Assembly (NCBI GenBank): GCA_038259155.1
Contig: JBBSPE010000002.1
Location: forward strand, 5,902-69,901
Origin: JAABRT01 sp038259155
GTDB lineage: Bacteria; Gemmatimonadota; Gemmatimonadetes; Gemmatimonadales; Gemmatimonadaceae
DNA length: 64,000 nucleotides
Direction of reading: 5' to 3'
In this document: positions 61,694 through 64,000 of the stretch, piece by piece
Layout: the number at the start of each line of letters is the position of its first letter
Position numbering within the stretch: position 1 is the first letter of the stretch
Translations under genes and position numbers: made by a program
Notes under the pieces: model-generated
The model's input: the letters and a program-made list of their open reading frames with translations, nothing else
Told to the model about the DNA's origin: nothing
Database searches by the model: none

Positions 61694-62314
61694 ATGGCGT
61701 CACGCAAGAAAAAGAACAGCCGAAAGAACAACAGCCGCAATCAGGCGGTAAGCCGAGACGACAGCGCCCCCTCGCGCGCACAGCCCACGTGGGCCGGACC
61801 CATGGGACTTGGCGCTGCGACCCATTCGATCAGCACCTCGCGGGATGACCACGGACTTCGACTCGCGACCCTCAGCACATTGCCCGAGGTATCGCTCGAC
61901 AGCATGCCCGACGTCCGCAGTTGGCCCGTGGAGCTCGCCGACGGCACCACCATTGGTAAAGTCACGCGCATCATCGTGGACCAGACGCAGGACTTCGTGC
62001 CGCGCTATCTCGACGTCACGGTGAATCAGGATGTGCTCGTCGGGCGCAGCGTGCCGTCGCATGACCTGCTCATCCCCATCGGCTGCGCGCGACTTTCCAC
62101 CGAGGGCAATACGGTGGTCATTCACGCCCTCGACCGAAGCGCGTTTGATTCCGTACCGTTGCTCGCACCGGGGGCCATCGGGCTGGACCACGAGCGCATG
62201 GTGGCCAGAGCGTTCGGCCTGTCGAGTCCGGTATTCGACGCGGACACGCTGTACGCCACCGAGGCCTTCAGCCTCACGGACTTCCTCGCCAGCCGGCGGG
62301 ACGTCACGGTCTGA
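61694..62314 (+). CDS. PRC-barrel-like domain protein with Lys-rich N-terminus
   Basis: A 206-residue cytosolic protein. The first 20 residues are strongly basic (RKKKNSRKNNSRN). The rest has a PRC-barrel-like pattern: DVRSWPVELADGTTIGKVTRII followed by VDQTQDFVPRYLDVTVNQDVL, then SHDLLIPIGCARL. PRC barrels sit in ribosome-maturation factors and in photosynthetic H-subunit proteins; here the function is open. ATG 61694 is the chosen start; an in-frame ATG 26 codons upstream is less likely. A perfect 11-base-stem hairpin follows 16 bases after the stop. 205 bases of divergent upstream sequence separate it from the PQQ gene. Confidence 0.75.
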   Translation: MASRKKKNSRKNNSRNQAVSRDDSAPSRAQPTWAGPMGLGAATHSISTSRDDHGLRLATLSTLPEVSLDSMPDVRSWPVELADGTTIGKVTRIIVDQTQDFVPRYLDVTVNQDVLVGRSVPSHDLLIPIGCARLSTEGNTVVIHALDRSAFDSVPLLAPGAIGLDHERMVARAFGLSSPVFDADTLYATEAFSLTDFLASRRDVTV

Positions 62315-62330
62315 GGGTGAAAGTAGACCG

Positions 62331-62361
62331 GACGGCCGTGCGCTTGCCCAGCACGGCCGTC
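62331..62361 (+). terminator. Perfect hairpin after the PRC-barrel gene
   Basis: GACGGCCGTGC (62331-62341) and GCACGGCCGTC (62351-62361) are perfectly complementary with a 9-base loop. No T-run follows on the plus strand (next bases TGAGGGG), so it may act as a Rho-assisted pause or mRNA-end-protecting structure rather than a simple intrinsic terminator. Confidence 0.6.
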
Positions 62362-62456
62362 TGAGGGGTAGCAGGAGCTCGACGCCCCTGTCGCATCGAA
62401 ACGCGCGACAGGTCACATTTGGGGATCCGCCGTTTCCTGCCCTCCCGAGGTCCTGC

Positions 62457-64000
62457 ATGAAGGATTGTCTGCGTGTTTCCCCGCGCCTGCTCCCCGCGAG
62501 CGCGCATGTGGCGCTGTTCTCCGTGGCCGCATCCGCCATTGCCGTCTGCGCGTTCGCCGCTCCCCTCGCGGCCCAAGCCACAGTCTGGCCTGACGAGGGC
62601 CCGCGCACCTGGGCTCCCCGCCCCACCGAAGCCGCGATCACGGCCAACGACCTCCGCACCCGACTCTACCAGTTCGCCGACGATTCCATGATGGGCCGTG
62701 AAGCCGGCACGCTCGGCAACATCATGGGCACCGACTACATCGCAGCCGAGTTCAAGCGGTTGGGTCTGGTTCCGGCGGGCGAGAACGGCACCTACTTCCA
62801 GAATCTCGAGTACGGCCGACAGGCGTTTGATGAAACCAAGGTGCGCCTTGATGTGGCGGGCAAGCCGATTGTACCCGGCACCGATTGGGTGCCGCTCACA
62901 CCCAACGCCGCCACCAGCGTGACCGGTACGGCAGCGCTTCGATCGGTGACCACCGTATACGGCGGTGCGTACGGCGACAACGCCACGCGGCTCTCCGCCG
63001 ACATGGTGCGGGGCAAGGTAGTGGTGTTCACCATGCCGGCCGCTGCGACGGGCCGTGGTCTGCCGACGGGCAACTACACCGCCGCGCAGGATGCGGGCGC
63101 CTCGGCCATTCTGCTCATCACCGAGTCATTGCCAGCCACGTCATTCCGCGAGCGCGTGGCGGTGTTGCCCACCGTAAGCGGCACCACGAGCGGCGCGGCC
63201 ATCACGCCGGCCATTGCCGCGCGTCTGTTCGGCAAGCCGGCGGCTGATCTCGCGGTTGGCGCCACAGGCGCGGCGGTGTCCGGCACGTGGACGTACAACC
63301 TCACGCCACTCGACTATCCGGTGCGGAACGTGCTGGCCGTGCTGCCCGGTGGTGATCCCAAGCTCAAGGGTCAGTACGTGATCGTGGGTGCGCACAGCGA
63401 CCACGTGGGCATGGTGCGTGGCACGCCGCCCGAGCACGACTCGCTGCGCGCGTTCAACACCGTGGTGCGTCCACAGGGTGCGAACGATCGCGTGCCGATT
63501 GATTCTGTCACGCCGGGTCAGTGGGCGCAGATCAACGCGCTTGTCGCAAAGGCGCGGGCTGTGCGTCCGGCGCGTGTGGACACCGTGATGAACGGCGCGG
63601 ATGACGACGGCAGTGGCACCGTGGTGATGCTTGAGATCGCGGAGCGCATGGCAACCGGTCCGCGTCCGGCGCGGTCCATCCTGTTCAACTCGCATGCGGC
63701 CGAGGAGAAGGGATTGCTCGGCTCGGCGTGGTGGGCGGAACATCCCACGGTACCGCTCGACTCCGTGGTGGCCGCGCACAACATGGACATGGTGGGCAAG
63801 GGGCGCGTGACGGACGTCAAGTTTGGTGGCCCCAACAGCATCCAGCTGCTCGGCTCGCGCAGAGTATCGCCCGAGTTCGGTGACATGATCGACTCGCTCA
63901 ACGCCGTGCGCGACGAACCCATGGTCATCGACTATTCGTGGGACCGCACCAACCGGCTCAATCGCTTTTGCCGGAGCGACCAGGTGAGCTACATCCGGAA
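62457..64000 (+). CDS. Exported M28-family peptidase-like protein (3' end outside the window)
   Basis: The start is present (ATG 62457, GAGG about 6 bases upstream, signal peptide ending AAPLAAQA), but the gene runs past the right edge after about 514 codons. It shares LYQFADDSMMGR and GTDYIAAEFKRLGL with the 52-54 kb M28 gene. Visible metal-site parts: GAHSDHVGM (His), NGADDDGSG (Asp), AAEEKGLLGS (Glu pair) and NMDMVGKG (Asp); the last His motif lies beyond the edge. The segment that in the paralog reads GRSDHYNYARQG reads CRSDQVSYIR here, so it differs at that His. Likely a secreted zinc peptidase or related hydrolase; partial. Confidence 0.85.
   Translation, partial: MKDCLRVSPRLLPASAHVALFSVAASAIAVCAFAAPLAAQATVWPDEGPRTWAPRPTEAAITANDLRTRLYQFADDSMMGREAGTLGNIMGTDYIAAEFKRLGLVPAGENGTYFQNLEYGRQAFDETKVRLDVAGKPIVPGTDWVPLTPNAATSVTGTAALRSVTTVYGGAYGDNATRLSADMVRGKVVVFTMPAAATGRGLPTGNYTAAQDAGASAILLITESLPATSFRERVAVLPTVSGTTSGAAITPAIAARLFGKPAADLAVGATGAAVSGTWTYNLTPLDYPVRNVLAVLPGGDPKLKGQYVIVGAHSDHVGMVRGTPPEHDSLRAFNTVVRPQGANDRVPIDSVTPGQWAQINALVAKARAVRPARVDTVMNGADDDGSGTVVMLEIAERMATGPRPARSILFNSHAAEEKGLLGSAWWAEHPTVPLDSVVAAHNMDMVGKGRVTDVKFGGPNSIQLLGSRRVSPEFGDMIDSLNAVRDEPMVIDYSWDRTNRLNRFCRSDQVSYIR

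Overview
The window reads as high-G+C bacterial chromosome, most likely from a Gemmatimonadota (Gemmatimonadaceae-like) organism. This is an inference from gene content: Rho with a long Arg-rich N-terminal extension, paired DUF1800/DUF1501 genes, paralogous exported M28 peptidases sharing the same N-terminal motif, a TolB-propeller/amidohydrolase fusion, a PQQ dehydrogenase with an embedded cytochrome c, and a multi-Big_2 lipoprotein. No rRNA, tRNA, CRISPR array, transposase or phage gene was seen.

Layout. 0.15-11.1 kb is a sugar-storage and pentose-phosphate island: a glycogen-debranching-type amylo-1,6-glucosidase (+), then on the minus strand the order gnd, zwf, tkt, pgi, tal, and further on a GH63 glucosidase with a ROK/polyphosphate-glucokinase-like kinase. 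gnd, pgi, the kinase and both glucosidases look intact. zwf, tkt and tal survive only as fragments, and a nearby AhpD-like gene also carries an internal stop, so the block is decaying. 11.1-17 kb holds a RibD-C-type reductase, an oxidoreductase-like exported protein, ppsA, a hexapeptide acyltransferase and an alpha/beta hydrolase. 17-24.9 kb holds an uncharacterised lipoprotein and small proteins, the DUF1800/DUF1501 pair, a serine beta-lactamase-fold protein and a rhomboid protease.

24.9-37.7 kb covers envelope and housekeeping functions: a class A penicillin-binding protein, a NodB-like deacetylase lipoprotein, an AhpD-like protein with a TPR-like partner, rho with a strongly structured leader and a clear terminator, a chemoreceptor, an M20 peptidase, CrcB and a GT39-like membrane glycosyltransferase. 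38-44.4 kb holds a Big_2 lipoprotein coupled to an acyl-CoA dehydrogenase, then three exported proteins whose His/Met/Cys-rich segments suggest metal, probably copper, handling. 44.4-48.5 kb is a minus-strand cluster: two tandem paralogous small proteins of unknown family, cydA, cydB (cyanide-insensitive type) and a NarL-type response regulator. 48.7-50.9 kb is a two-gene signalling unit (methanogen-output-domain-like protein plus hybrid histidine kinase). 51-64 kb is mostly exported catabolic and surface proteins: DUF4097, two M28 peptidases (the second cut by the window edge), a PLP aminotransferase, the TolB/amidohydrolase, the PQQ dehydrogenase and a PRC-barrel-like protein.

The overall picture is an aerobic heterotroph with many secreted hydrolases and a terminal bd-type oxidase. 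It has lost part of a clustered oxidative pentose-phosphate pathway, so it either keeps other copies of those genes outside this window or lives without them.
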